NCBI RefSeq assembly: GCF_000368265.1
Contig: NZ_KB851219.1
Coordinates: forward strand, 1,309,870-1,373,869
DNA length: 64,000 nt
Direction of reading: 5' to 3'
Source of the DNA: Acinetobacter brisouisimilis
Lineage (GTDB): Bacteria; Pseudomonadota; Gammaproteobacteria; Pseudomonadales; Moraxellaceae
The position numbers were made by a program, and so were the translations under genes. The notes below the pieces were generated by a model, which ran no database searches, was not told where the DNA came from, and saw only the letters and a program-made list of their open reading frames with translations. Below, piece after piece: positions 15,889 through 25,905 of the stretch (its first letter is position 1; each line of letters begins with the position of its first letter).

Positions 15889-18755
15889 TAGTCTGTGTAC
15901 TCCGCAGTTAAATTGTAAGGTGCAGAAAAATAGCTCGCGTATGCAAATGTATGTTCAAATATTTGAAGACAGGTGTGCTGATCTCTAACGGATTGCAGTT
16001 GAACTCGATAATTTGCATGGTCATAAGCAGTCATATCCAGTTCATGACTTGCGACATTACCCAAACTTTCAGCATCAAGTAACACCGTTTCCTGATCATC
16101 AATTCCAATCAATGTCAGTAAATATTCAATACCCTCTTCCACGTTGATACTCGCCGCTGTCCACGCCAGCGGTACAGCACTGGTTTGCACAATCCGATTA
16201 CGATGCGCCCAAGTCAAAATCAGGGCACCTGTGACCTCTGCTGGAAAATACTCCCCATTGATCTGGACATTGGCAGGTGGATAAGGGCGAATGGCACGTG
16301 CTGCACAATGAATTGAATGTGCTGTCGCTTCACTGAGTTCTAGAATGTCGGAACCCGTCAGCGTCAATGCTTTCAGTGCCACGGTTTCACCACTGAGATA
16401 TTCTGTACTGTCCAAACCTGAGTAATTGTCCCATCCGTACAGTCGTGCTGCTGCACTGTGCTTTTGTACTGTGGTATCAAATACCCCACGTTTTACCGTC
16501 AGAATATGGGTAGTAGTGTCAAAACTGACAAATGCCATCAGCTCATCATCGAGCTGGATACGGTCATTGACTTTCAGCAAGTTAAACTCAGCTACATTTG
16601 CAACTTCAAAGGCTGTATCAAAATAGCCAATCGCGGCTTTTAAAGTCGCGCTCGGGCAAAAATCCAGTGTGCCTTCTTCAGCATAGCCTGCCCCTGAGTT
16701 GCTGTATAAACTGGCATTGATGTGGTAATTGTTAGGACGTACCGCAGCCATTCCAACAAAACTCAAGTCAGGATTTGCTGATAGTTTTTGATCAATTTCA
16801 AATTGCCCATATTGTTCAACCAACTCGATATAAGGCACTTCAAAAGCGATCGCTGTGGCATCTTGGGCAGATTTGTTGACTCGAGTGATTGGCGTATACT
16901 CAACAACTGCGGTCATGGGGTTGCTAAAGGAATCTTCGACAGCCTTGACTGAAATCGTATTATCGACCCCATCCCCAAATTTAATCTCAGTCACCCGAAA
17001 GATGGCTTCGGACAAGCCATAACGTGTATTAGACAGTTTAAATGGATGACCTTTATTCCAAAGCACTGCCACTGCCTCTGTGGTTTCAAACTCAATACTC
17101 GCCAGTTCTGTCGATAAGGTTTTTAAATCACGTAATGCAAGAACACTTGCCAAGTCATTGTTGGATACTCCCTTATAGTCAATATCTTGAGAAGATACGC
17201 CACCTTGCTGGGCAATCCGCCCAATATCCTGCACAGTAAGCGTCGAATCCTTTTCCCGACCACTATCGTAATAGGTCACAGAAACTTGATTGATGCAGTC
17301 CGCCAGGGTTCTACGTTCAAAACCCAAAGACCGATAATGACTTTCTGTTAAAACATCTAAGGTATGCTTGTCATAATCATCACGGATGAGTTTTAAAGTC
17401 CACAGATTTGAAACACGATCGACATAGAGTTCACCATTAATATGATCCAGCACATTGCTAATAAAATCTTTAATGGTCTTGGATTCACTCCATGCCAATG
17501 ACAGCCCTAGCCCCTCGTCATACAGGGTATTTGCCGCAGATCTAAAACTCTGATCATCAATCTGTGCAGTGGTTGCCCCTTTGCCCCACAGGGTATTGGT
17601 CAAACACTCACGAATGATATGTGCTGCATTTAAATCTCGATAGGATTTGGTTTTAATTGAGAATGATAAAGACAGATAAATCCCGCCTGTAGATCCTGCG
17701 GGAATGCAATCCACAGCGGCCACAAAGAGTACGTTGGTTCCTGTCTTGATCAGATCCTCTGAAATCGTTGCAGTACTGTTGTAATATCCTGTTGTTTCAA
17801 AATCAATCTGCACACCATTAAAATATAATACTGCACCATCATCATGATCGAAGTTAACGGAGATGTCCCCATAGTCGGTATTGTCATCCACGATCAGATA
17901 ATGGCGGATCATAATGGCTCGACCCGCAGCAGAAGCTACTGCCGTATTGGGTACAGCAAGTGGCGCAGTTGATATAGTCCCAAAGGGTCCCTGCGCTGAA
18001 ATCCATAAATCATCTACATAATCCAGCCCTGCATATTCTGATAACTGGGATAAGTTGGTAAAGCCATCCTGAACGTGATATAGGAAGTAACCATCTGCAT
18101 CGACTTGATCACCATAGCGAAAAATCTCGGCTTTTTCGTCATACCATTGGGTTTCACCATTTTGTAGCGTGTGAATCCGCTGTACACGCCACTTTGAGTC
18201 TGGCATGGTTGGCGATGTTCCAATGTAAACATCTTCCAGAATGACAGATAACACCCCACGCCAAGCTGATTGTAGAACATCGCCAAAGATTCGGGTAAAT
18301 GCAGGATGTTTGGCTTGGTCTGATTGTCCAAATAAAAAGAAGAAATAACCATAGATTCCCCCTGATTGTTCATTGCCACCAAATAAATTTGTTTTATCTA
18401 TTAAAACTGCTGCATTTTCAGAAATAGTCGTATTCATTGCAGTTTTTGCGCTGAATTTGATTTTTGAAACATTATCGACTGGACCATGACACAAAATTAA
18501 ATGTGCAGAAGCAAAATATTTGTATCCAATAGTCTGTTTTTTCTTTTTAATGGCTTCGGGTGTACCCGCCTCAAATGCCGCAACATTGGGAGCAACATCG
18601 CAAGTCCCAAAAATCACGGTAATTGAACCCCCTTCATCTGATGTGGTTGCCTCTAATGTGCCTGCTGTTAATGAGGTTTTTTGGGCTTTTCGTGCCTGTA
18701 TGTAGCTATAAACAACAAGAATTGCCATCACCACATAATAGATAATCTCCCACAT
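15888..18755 (-). CDS. tail tip attachment protein, lambda J-like
   Basis: 955 residues; the central baseplate-like tail-tip protein. One N-terminal hydrophobic helix, then the conserved hub region (QTIGYKYFASAHLILCHGPV, later LGFERRTLADCINQVSVTY). A segment with SEATAHSIHCAARAIRPYPP and following fibronectin-like domains (VQINGEYFPAEVTGALILTW) is typical of J-related proteins. Preceded by the gpL-like gene with a 2-bp gap. Likely determines host adsorption together with the LamG protein. Confidence 0.87.
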   Translation of the reverse strand: MWEIIYYVVMAILVVYSYIQARKAQKTSLTAGTLEATTSDEGGSITVIFGTCDVAPNVAAFEAGTPEAIKKKKQTIGYKYFASAHLILCHGPVDNVSKIKFSAKTAMNTTISENAAVLIDKTNLFGGNEQSGGIYGYFFFLFGQSDQAKHPAFTRIFGDVLQSAWRGVLSVILEDVYIGTSPTMPDSKWRVQRIHTLQNGETQWYDEKAEIFRYGDQVDADGYFLYHVQDGFTNLSQLSEYAGLDYVDDLWISAQGPFGTISTAPLAVPNTAVASAAGRAIMIRHYLIVDDNTDYGDISVNFDHDDGAVLYFNGVQIDFETTGYYNSTATISEDLIKTGTNVLFVAAVDCIPAGSTGGIYLSLSFSIKTKSYRDLNAAHIIRECLTNTLWGKGATTAQIDDQSFRSAANTLYDEGLGLSLAWSESKTIKDFISNVLDHINGELYVDRVSNLWTLKLIRDDYDKHTLDVLTESHYRSLGFERRTLADCINQVSVTYYDSGREKDSTLTVQDIGRIAQQGGVSSQDIDYKGVSNNDLASVLALRDLKTLSTELASIEFETTEAVAVLWNKGHPFKLSNTRYGLSEAIFRVTEIKFGDGVDNTISVKAVEDSFSNPMTAVVEYTPITRVNKSAQDATAIAFEVPYIELVEQYGQFEIDQKLSANPDLSFVGMAAVRPNNYHINASLYSNSGAGYAEEGTLDFCPSATLKAAIGYFDTAFEVANVAEFNLLKVNDRIQLDDELMAFVSFDTTTHILTVKRGVFDTTVQKHSAAARLYGWDNYSGLDSTEYLSGETVALKALTLTGSDILELSEATAHSIHCAARAIRPYPPANVQINGEYFPAEVTGALILTWAHRNRIVQTSAVPLAWTAASINVEEGIEYLLTLIGIDDQETVLLDAESLGNVASHELDMTAYDHANYRVQLQSVRDQHTCLQIFEHTFAYASYFSAPYNLTAEYTD

Positions 18756-18757
18756 AA

Positions 18758-19792
18758 TTAGATGATCCTCACGATGGTTGGGTTATCTTCGGGAATGTAT
18801 GGAAAGCCCATAAAATTATCGGTATTGCCAAAGTTATTACAGGCACTTATTGAATGCACGCAACCAGGATAAACATAGACATAATGCACATTGGCAGCCG
18901 TAGCATCGTAATCCTGTTGAGCGAGGTCAGTGCCTACAATTGCTGCATCTAAGGCTGCTTGCTTCTGATCTACTCGCAGTTGTGCAGTGGCATAATCATC
19001 GGCATAGTTTGGGCTACTCGGATCAAGTGCATCACGTTCCATTACAACTGTGTCATAACTGGTTTGTGCAATGGACTGATGACTTTGCGCTGTTGCCAAT
19101 GCTGTGGCTGCATCAGCAAGCACATCCAGATCTTCATCACTGGTTAAGTAATCTGATAACGAATCCAGCCGCCTAATCAGGGTCATTGTATTTTGGGTAC
19201 TCGACTCAATGGAGATATAGACATTGTTGCTATTTTTAAGCATGCCAAGCATGAAGTAATTATCGGCATAGCCTTCCAGGCCTCTCAGTACAACCGTAAC
19301 ACCACCAACAGACTTGACTGTACTTTGTACCGCCCAAGCATCTTTATCCAGTTTGCAACCCTCACCATATAAATCATGGGCACAAGTCCGCTGGTACTTG
19401 TAACGTGCACCCACGCGCGCCAGACTGGTGTAGTCATTTTCAAAGGTTAGAATGATGGTTGCAGCGTCAGGCTTGACACCAGTTAAACGCCCCTGCCAAA
19501 GTAATGAAACTGTACCGCTCTGATACTTGCTGAGTGTCAGAAAAACCACCTCTTCCAGTGCCGATCGCAGACAGCTTTGGGCAAATTCAGAGTCAGCCGC
19601 AAAAGTCACTTCCAGACTGTTTTTCTCCAGATCACTACTGGAACTGATCGAACCACGCTTAATCGCCAGTTTGTTCCAGGTGACTTCGCCAACAGTGACA
19701 TCCTTATCCCCTGAGCTATAACGAAAGATTTGTGAACCACGCACGATGGTATAAAGCTCGCGTCGGGTTCTTTCTCCAAATAATCCAAACAT
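18758..19792 (-). CDS. tail-tip protein, BR0599/gpL-like
   Basis: 344 residues. The first 150 residues match the phage BR0599 (DUF2163-type) family pattern, ending in a Cys pair (RTCAHDLYGEGCKLD). Two further Cys lie near the C-terminus (YPGCVHSISACNNFGNTDNF) with the family end MGFPYIPEDNP. Four Cys is the arrangement of the iron-sulfur domain of lambda gpL. Between the pairs is an inserted Ala/Asp-rich helix of about 80 residues (about 215-295), predicted coiled coil. Sits between a distal-tail gene and J, as gpL does. Confidence 0.75.
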   Translation of the reverse strand: MFGLFGERTRRELYTIVRGSQIFRYSSGDKDVTVGEVTWNKLAIKRGSISSSSDLEKNSLEVTFAADSEFAQSCLRSALEEVVFLTLSKYQSGTVSLLWQGRLTGVKPDAATIILTFENDYTSLARVGARYKYQRTCAHDLYGEGCKLDKDAWAVQSTVKSVGGVTVVLRGLEGYADNYFMLGMLKNSNNVYISIESSTQNTMTLIRRLDSLSDYLTSDEDLDVLADAATALATAQSHQSIAQTSYDTVVMERDALDPSSPNYADDYATAQLRVDQKQAALDAAIVGTDLAQQDYDATAANVHYVYVYPGCVHSISACNNFGNTDNFMGFPYIPEDNPTIVRII

Positions 19793-19794
19793 GT

Positions 19795-20940
19795 TTAAAC
19801 TCCCAATTCCAGAATCGGCACAGCAACCTCGGCAATACCTGCACCTTGATAATTTAGTGTGATGTTGTCAGCATCGAGGCGATGCAGCCCCAGATAGGAA
19901 ATCCGTTGAATATTCAATGCAGCCTTGTTCAGCGTAGGTGAAATCATCAGTTGTACAGTCGATGATGAAGTTAGGCTTGATTCGGTAATCGTATGCGCTG
20001 TCCAAACACCATTGCACTTGATCGCGATATGCTTGCGCTGATCTGTAAGCTGTTTGTACTGATCTGCTTCAACAACTAGCGTTGTGGTGACTGTACCCGT
20101 ACTTTTAGAGCGTAGATTCGATTCATAAGTCGGCAACCAAAATGGACGATAACGCCCCTGTCGTCGAAACAGAAAATTCTTATAGTCTCGAACCTGCTGC
20201 TGCCCTTTGAGCACAGCACGATACTGCTTGCTATAACGGGCAAAATTCCAGTCTGTGCTTTGGTAAATCTCACCCATGCCATTATCAAGAATATTCTGCT
20301 GCTGGCTGATCGTGGCTTGCATGGCATCCCCTGAATAGGTCAGATTGAAGAAATACAGATCATCCCCTAGAAACTGCACAGGCGCTTCAGGCTCAATAGC
20401 GGGTTCATCCACCACGATAAAATCAACCGACATGGATGCATGAATGCCACTGATATTTCGGGTGATGTCCCCGTTAATAAAGCAGACCCTCACTGGGTAT
20501 AACTTTGCGCTGTCAAAATTAATGACTTCACTCAGTTTTAACCCTGTTGCCTGCACTTCAAGTATTTCGACCAGTTGCACACCCACATCATTTTTAAGCA
20601 GTGCCAGTGAGTTATTCCGAAAATCATAAATGTCGGTGTTGCAGGCAATAAAATCACTGCTGACATCACCTACAAATTGACGTTCCTGATAAAGCGGCAC
20701 AGCCCAAAGCTGACGAATACCACCCCACTGCACATTGAACTGTTGAGCTACAGCTTGACGTACACTTAAACAAGAAAAGCTCAGCGTTTGCCGAGCTTTG
20801 TCCTTGAGTGGAGTGCGTTGTTCTGTACCGTCCGAGGCCTCAAAAATATCGGTTTTAAAGCCGATACTTTCATTTGCCCCAACCAGTACAGGCGTGGTGA
20901 GCAGAATCAGATCACCATACAAATTGGTATTTACCTTCAT
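19795..20940 (-). CDS. tail protein, probably distal tail
   Basis: 381 residues, beta-rich, no signal or membrane segment. It lies between the tape measure gene (4 bp away) and the gpL-like gene (2 bp away), the place of the distal tail protein (lambda gpM region). Recognisable pieces include RRQGRYRPFWLPTYESNL, typical of siphovirus minor tail proteins. Exact family not certain. Confidence 0.72.
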   Translation of the reverse strand: MKVNTNLYGDLILLTTPVLVGANESIGFKTDIFEASDGTEQRTPLKDKARQTLSFSCLSVRQAVAQQFNVQWGGIRQLWAVPLYQERQFVGDVSSDFIACNTDIYDFRNNSLALLKNDVGVQLVEILEVQATGLKLSEVINFDSAKLYPVRVCFINGDITRNISGIHASMSVDFIVVDEPAIEPEAPVQFLGDDLYFFNLTYSGDAMQATISQQQNILDNGMGEIYQSTDWNFARYSKQYRAVLKGQQQVRDYKNFLFRRQGRYRPFWLPTYESNLRSKSTGTVTTTLVVEADQYKQLTDQRKHIAIKCNGVWTAHTITESSLTSSSTVQLMISPTLNKAALNIQRISYLGLHRLDADNITLNYQGAGIAEVAVPILELGV

Positions 20941-20944
20941 ACTG

Positions 20945-23900
20945 TTATCCGATGATCGCTTTGATTGTACTACGGTTATTTTTGATGAAATTCACAAAGG
21001 TTCGTGTACCTGCTGGCGTTGCCACGTAATCCCCCATCATGCTTAAATCAACAATATTGTTCACCTGAATATGCTGTGGCTGTACCGTAGTTGTATTAGT
21101 TGCTTTTTCACTCAATTGATTTGCAATTCGGCTTTGAGATGCAGAAGCATCAAGCCCAGCAAAGCCACCAACAACGCCACCATCGGCATAACCACTAATA
21201 CCACCACGACGCGCACGCTCTACAGCGACAACACCGCCTGACCGAGCAACGTCCTGTTGTGACCAAACCACTTCGCCTTTATGCACAACACCTGCAACAT
21301 CATACTTGCCACCTGTACCTGTGTAGCCACCGTCATAAAACTCAGCACTGACAGAACTAATATTAGAAATAATGCTAGCCGTTGCAGCAGCAACAGAAGC
21401 CATTGCTCCTAAATTGGCAGGAAATGCAAGCGAGGATGCTTTTGCAATACCAGTCTGAATTGCAATCATGGACTGAGCAATGGCAAAGGCTTTCTGCACC
21501 ACAAATGCTGCTTTGTAAGCTGCACTTTGCTCACCGAAAGCCCCTTTCATCGTTTCAGTCATAGAGCCGAAAATCTGTTCTCCGTAGTAAAGCTCAGTTT
21601 GAAGCTGTAACTGCTTAGATGCGTTTTGAATATCTTGATCACGTTGAGCAGCATCCGCACGAATCTGCGCACGTTCATCTTCACCCTGCTGCACAATATC
21701 ATTGAGCTGAGTTTGGTACTCCTGTTCAGAAATCAGTCCTTGGCTATATTGATCAGCTAAACCAGTTGTCAGATTATCTTGCGCGTTCTGGCTTCCACCC
21801 AATTGCGAATCACGTAACTCATTACTACCCTTTTGCAAGTCTTTAATGGTTTGATGATTCACATCAAACTGATTGGTTGGTAGTCCGATTGCAGAGTTAT
21901 AAGCATCTTGGTATGCTTTTTGATTATCCTCTACCAATTTTTTGAGTGACTTCTGCTGTGCCAACTCTTGATACGCTAAGCGAGCATCAATCTCCTCTTT
22001 ACTGATGCCTGTAATATTTTTGAGCTGCTCATGTTCAAGTTGATAACGCGCAGTCACCATTGCTGCTTCAGTCAATAAGCCTTCTTGTGCTGCTAAAATG
22101 CGTGCATCCCGCTCCAATTCAGCATTTTTTAAATTGTGCTGAAAGTCAGCATCTTTTGCAGCAAGAATCTGCTCACGTGCTTTATCCGATAAGCCTTTAT
22201 TCTTAACGATTTCATCACGTTCAATTGCATATTGCTGTTTCATCAACTCGATTGAGTCCATAGTCGCTTGCTGAGCAGATAAAACCTGTTGAGCTTCTTC
22301 ACGTTTGACTGCATCAATCTGAGCCTGCATTTGACGATCTAAAGTAGCCATAGCATCCTTACGCTCTGCAGGTGATTTGCTTAAATCTGCTTCTGCCAGC
22401 ATCTTTTTAACGTCATACTCATTTTTTAATTGAGTAATACGATCCGTTTCAAAGGCATGTAGCTGGTTGTACTCATCCTTTTCTTGCGCATGTAGGGTTA
22501 GAAGCTGACTCTTGTACAATTCCGCCTGCTTTGTTAAAGCATCTGTTTGAGCTGAACCTGTCAGAGTTGAATTAATCGCTTTGATCGCTTCGGTATTGTC
22601 TTTAGCAAGTTGTTGCTCTTTCGTATAATACTTACTACGAATCTCAAGCTCTTTATCCTGCCGAACTTTTGTCGCTTCCGCAGCTGCTTTTTGCTGTGCC
22701 AGTAAGTCGTCCTGACTTGGCATTGAAAGTGACTGATCAATTGCACTCTTTCCATTTGCAGCTGCGATAAACATATGTGCATTTGAAACATAATTCTTGG
22801 TTCTTGGCCCAATATTTTTACCTTTTTCAACATTGCCTTCACCAGCATGATACGCGGCAATTGCTTTGTCCCAATCCCCAAATCGGTTATAGAGATATTG
22901 AAGGTATTTCGCTGCACCTGCGGCACTTGATTCGACACTGGTAACATCCACACCAAATCTTTTTGCGGTCGCAGGTAAAAACTGGAATGAACCCTGAGCA
23001 CCACTTTCTGATGTTAAAAGTTTGCCTTTTCGATAGGTATCTCCGCGACTTTCATTCATCATAATTGCTGAAAGAATTCCAGATGGCAGACCATATAAAC
23101 TTTCTTTATCTGCAAAATTATACTTTGCAGCATTCATTTGAACTTTAGCAAAGGATTTGCGTAATGCTGGGTCTAACTCATAGTTTTTGCTATAAAAATC
23201 TTTAACTGTTGCAGCTACCGTTTGATTGCCGACTGACTTTTTATAAGCATTATCACCATTTATGCGTTCTTGTGTATCTGCATAAGCTTCAGCTTTATCG
23301 CGACTAAATCCATGTTTTCCAACCAACTCCTGAATATATTGTTGACGTAATAAGTTCTTTTCAACACTGCGTACATACTCCATCTGTTTCTGAGTGAGAA
23401 GTGCATAAGCCACTGCTGTATTCTTTGTTGCATCAGCATGCTGTTGCTGTTTTTTCGCAGCTTCATCAGTTTTTTGATTGAGCTGATCTAAAACATCTTT
23501 TTGCTGACTATAGGCTGATTTAGCTCCATCATGGGCAGAAACCAAATCCCGAATCTTGGTGATTTGTTCATCGCTGACACCGTTAATCGATTTTACTGCG
23601 CTATAGAATTGATCGGCTGTAATCTTGCCTTGTGAATATTGCTGAAATTGCTGCTGGATCTGCTGTGCAACCTTTTCGGAAACACGCCCTGAATCTTCTA
23701 AATAGCCGATATAAGCATCAAGTTCAGAGTAAGCAAAAGTATATTTTTCTCCTAACTCTTTAACTTGCTTGGTCAACTGACTAATTGCCGTATCTTTTTG
23801 AACAGCATTAAGTTTTTCGTACTTCTGGCACAATTCATCGACAGATTGACCCTGAGTATCCAAAACTTGGGCAGTATCTTTGGTATTGTCTTTCAGCAAT

Positions 23901-25105
23901 AGATAAGATGCGGCAACTGCTGCAACGGTCAGACCTAGACCGACTGGCCCGCCTAAAACCCCAAGTAACCCGCGCCCAACATTGGCAGCAGTCAGTTTGG
24001 CGGCATTATTTGCAGCTTGTGCAGCCGTATCTGCTTCTAGTGCAGCAGCATGTGCAGTTTGTAGTGGAATTAAAGTGCTTTCAACAAAAGCCAAGCGCTG
24101 CATACCAGATAAGCGAGCCAGTTGTGCTTCAGCATTTGCTAACTCAATACCCGTAAGCTGTACAATACGGGCTGACCGTGCTGCTTCAATCTCAGTATTG
24201 AGCAAGATTTGCTGGCGTTCAGCGATTAAACCTGCGATCTTGTCATAAATCCCAGAAACGTATTTTCCCATAGCAGGTACAGCAGCACCAACCAGATACG
24301 CCCCAAGTACAGTGGCAACAGCTTTGACCTCATCCATGTGGGTCATGACTTCTTTCAATGCAGGGACAGCAACATTGACCAGCTCAGCTTCAAAACCTTG
24401 CCATTGCAAATCTAAAAGCTGTAGGTTTTCTTTGGCAAGCGCCAAATCCTTAACCATACTGTCAGATAAGATTGAACCTGCTTGCTGAGCTGCATCTCCC
24501 CATTTCTGAAAGCCTTTACCGCCATTTTCAAGCAATGGAATAAGTAATGAGGAATCTGAAATGATTGATTCCATATAGAATTTCATATCATTGGTTGATG
24601 CGCCTGCTTTTTCCAATGAATCATAAAAAAGCTGCAATGCTTCAGGACCTGATAGCTTTTGGAACTGATCAATCGTCACCCCGACACGTGGAGCAATATC
24701 GTTAAAAAAATCTGCTAATGGCCCACCGCCAGTACGCTGAAAATCTCCGATACGGTCTTGCATATCTTTCATTTTGTCAGCAAAGGATTCCATCGAAATT
24801 CCTGCTGTTTCAGCACCAACAGAATAATATTGGAATTGCTGAATAGAGGCATTGGATAGCTTGGCAAATTTCTGAATATCATTGCCAGCATCTACAAATT
24901 TCTCAGCATATGCCATAACACTGGCAACAGATAATCCAGCCGCAACTGCACCCAATGCTTTGACAGCCAAAGATGCAACATCAAATGATTTGGCAATTTT
25001 TTTAGTCGAATCCTCTGCCTGACGTTCAGCCCGTTCTAGAGGCTCGGTAAACGAGCTGATACGGGTCACAAGATCAAGGGTTAAACGACCGAGAGATGCA
25101 GCCAT
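20945..25105 (-). CDS. tape measure protein with lytic transglycosylase domain
   Basis: 1386 residues, the longest gene, setting tail length and injected with DNA. Mostly Gln/Ala-rich helix; hydrophobic stretch at about 378-405 (LLGVLGGPVGLGLTVAAVAA). Residues about 665-780 are a soluble lytic transglycosylase domain with the catalytic Glu in ILSAIMMNESRG, then GAQGSFQFLPATAKRFG and AIAAYHAGEGNV. This should locally open peptidoglycan during DNA entry. A Gly-rich tail (GGYTGTGGKYDVAGVVHKGE) near the end is common in tape measures of this type. Confidence 0.95.
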   Translation of the reverse strand: MAASLGRLTLDLVTRISSFTEPLERAERQAEDSTKKIAKSFDVASLAVKALGAVAAGLSVASVMAYAEKFVDAGNDIQKFAKLSNASIQQFQYYSVGAETAGISMESFADKMKDMQDRIGDFQRTGGGPLADFFNDIAPRVGVTIDQFQKLSGPEALQLFYDSLEKAGASTNDMKFYMESIISDSSLLIPLLENGGKGFQKWGDAAQQAGSILSDSMVKDLALAKENLQLLDLQWQGFEAELVNVAVPALKEVMTHMDEVKAVATVLGAYLVGAAVPAMGKYVSGIYDKIAGLIAERQQILLNTEIEAARSARIVQLTGIELANAEAQLARLSGMQRLAFVESTLIPLQTAHAAALEADTAAQAANNAAKLTAANVGRGLLGVLGGPVGLGLTVAAVAASYLLLKDNTKDTAQVLDTQGQSVDELCQKYEKLNAVQKDTAISQLTKQVKELGEKYTFAYSELDAYIGYLEDSGRVSEKVAQQIQQQFQQYSQGKITADQFYSAVKSINGVSDEQITKIRDLVSAHDGAKSAYSQQKDVLDQLNQKTDEAAKKQQQHADATKNTAVAYALLTQKQMEYVRSVEKNLLRQQYIQELVGKHGFSRDKAEAYADTQERINGDNAYKKSVGNQTVAATVKDFYSKNYELDPALRKSFAKVQMNAAKYNFADKESLYGLPSGILSAIMMNESRGDTYRKGKLLTSESGAQGSFQFLPATAKRFGVDVTSVESSAAGAAKYLQYLYNRFGDWDKAIAAYHAGEGNVEKGKNIGPRTKNYVSNAHMFIAAANGKSAIDQSLSMPSQDDLLAQQKAAAEATKVRQDKELEIRSKYYTKEQQLAKDNTEAIKAINSTLTGSAQTDALTKQAELYKSQLLTLHAQEKDEYNQLHAFETDRITQLKNEYDVKKMLAEADLSKSPAERKDAMATLDRQMQAQIDAVKREEAQQVLSAQQATMDSIELMKQQYAIERDEIVKNKGLSDKAREQILAAKDADFQHNLKNAELERDARILAAQEGLLTEAAMVTARYQLEHEQLKNITGISKEEIDARLAYQELAQQKSLKKLVEDNQKAYQDAYNSAIGLPTNQFDVNHQTIKDLQKGSNELRDSQLGGSQNAQDNLTTGLADQYSQGLISEQEYQTQLNDIVQQGEDERAQIRADAAQRDQDIQNASKQLQLQTELYYGEQIFGSMTETMKGAFGEQSAAYKAAFVVQKAFAIAQSMIAIQTGIAKASSLAFPANLGAMASVAAATASIISNISSVSAEFYDGGYTGTGGKYDVAGVVHKGEVVWSQQDVARSGGVVAVERARRGGISGYADGGVVGGFAGLDASASQSRIANQLSEKATNTTTVQPQHIQVNNIVDLSMMGDYVATPAGTRTFVNFIKNNRSTIKAIIG

Positions 25106-25126
25106 ATTTACTTTCCTCTAGATAAT

Positions 25127-25151
25127 AAAAAACCCCGCTAGGCGGGGTTTA
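25127..25151 (-). terminator. terminator before the tape measure gene
   Basis: AACCCCGC-CTA-GCGGGGTT then TTTTT, minus strand, between the lipoprotein gene and the tape measure gene. Confidence 0.75.
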
Positions 25152-25209
25152 CATATTCAAATTTAACTTTGGCATCTAACTTGGATAATTACTTTTTTCT
25201 TTCAATTTT

Positions 25210-25794
25210 TCACATTTTAGTAGCATCAGATGCTGCTGCCGCAGCTTCCGATGCTGCGGCTGTAGCTTCCGCTACTGTACCCCTTGTTGTAACTTTCCTA
25301 CTTCTTGTAGGTATTTCATCAATAGCTATGGATGGAGCAGGATCAGATGCCACTGCTGCATCAGCAGCAGCGGCTGTTTCTTCCGTACCAACTGGATTAT
25401 TCACAGGAAACTTAGCTAGATAATCTTTATGACAATATGACTGTACCATTGCATCAAAATAGATGTTATCTGGGCTCTCAAAGCTTACCTGCTTATCATC
25501 TCTTACAATGAACCTAGAGAATCCAGAATATGCACCCCATGAATTCTTAGCGTTCACTTCGCCACAGTTTTTAATTACGTTTCTAAATCTTGCTGATTCA
25601 CCATCTTTCAGATAGTACTTAACAGTCTCTTCAGTAGCCTTTATTTCTGCTTGTTCTTTAAGCTTTTTTTCTTGCTCTATTTTTGCTTTTTGTGCAGCAA
25701 TTTGAGCTTGTTTTTCTTTTTCAATTTCTGCTTGCGATTTACCACAACCAACCAAAGCTAATGTGATAAACCCCAAGACAATTAACTTTTTCAT
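25210..25794 (-). CDS. prophage lipoprotein in the tail operon
   Basis: 194 residues. Signal peptide II with lipobox LVGC (Cys17), then a charged helix (AEIEKEKQAQIAAQKAKIEQ), a small domain of about 75 residues with two Cys (IKNCGEVNAK, QSYCHKD), and an Ala-rich tail (EATAAASEAAAAASDATKM). Flanked by terminators on both sides (25127 and 25871), so it is a moron placed between the chaperone and tape measure genes. Prophage lipoproteins of this kind often exclude superinfecting phages by blocking receptors; that role is inferred from position and localisation only. Confidence 0.75.
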   Translation of the reverse strand: MKKLIVLGFITLALVGCGKSQAEIEKEKQAQIAAQKAKIEQEKKLKEQAEIKATEETVKYYLKDGESARFRNVIKNCGEVNAKNSWGAYSGFSRFIVRDDKQVSFESPDNIYFDAMVQSYCHKDYLAKFPVNNPVGTEETAAAADAAVASDPAPSIAIDEIPTRSRKVTTRGTVAEATAAASEAAAAASDATKM

Positions 25795-25870
25795 TTTAAT
25801 CTCTTACTGACAAAAGGCTAGAATATACTCAATTTACATAAAGTAACGCAAATTAAAATTTATACCATAT

Positions 25871-25896
25871 AATAAAAAACCATCCGAAGATGATTT
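25871..25896 (-). terminator. terminator after the chaperone gene
   Basis: ATCATC-TTCG-GATGGTTTTTT on the minus strand, just after the GT stop codon at 25906. Confidence 0.6.
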
Positions 25897-25905
25897 TATA
25901 ACCAT

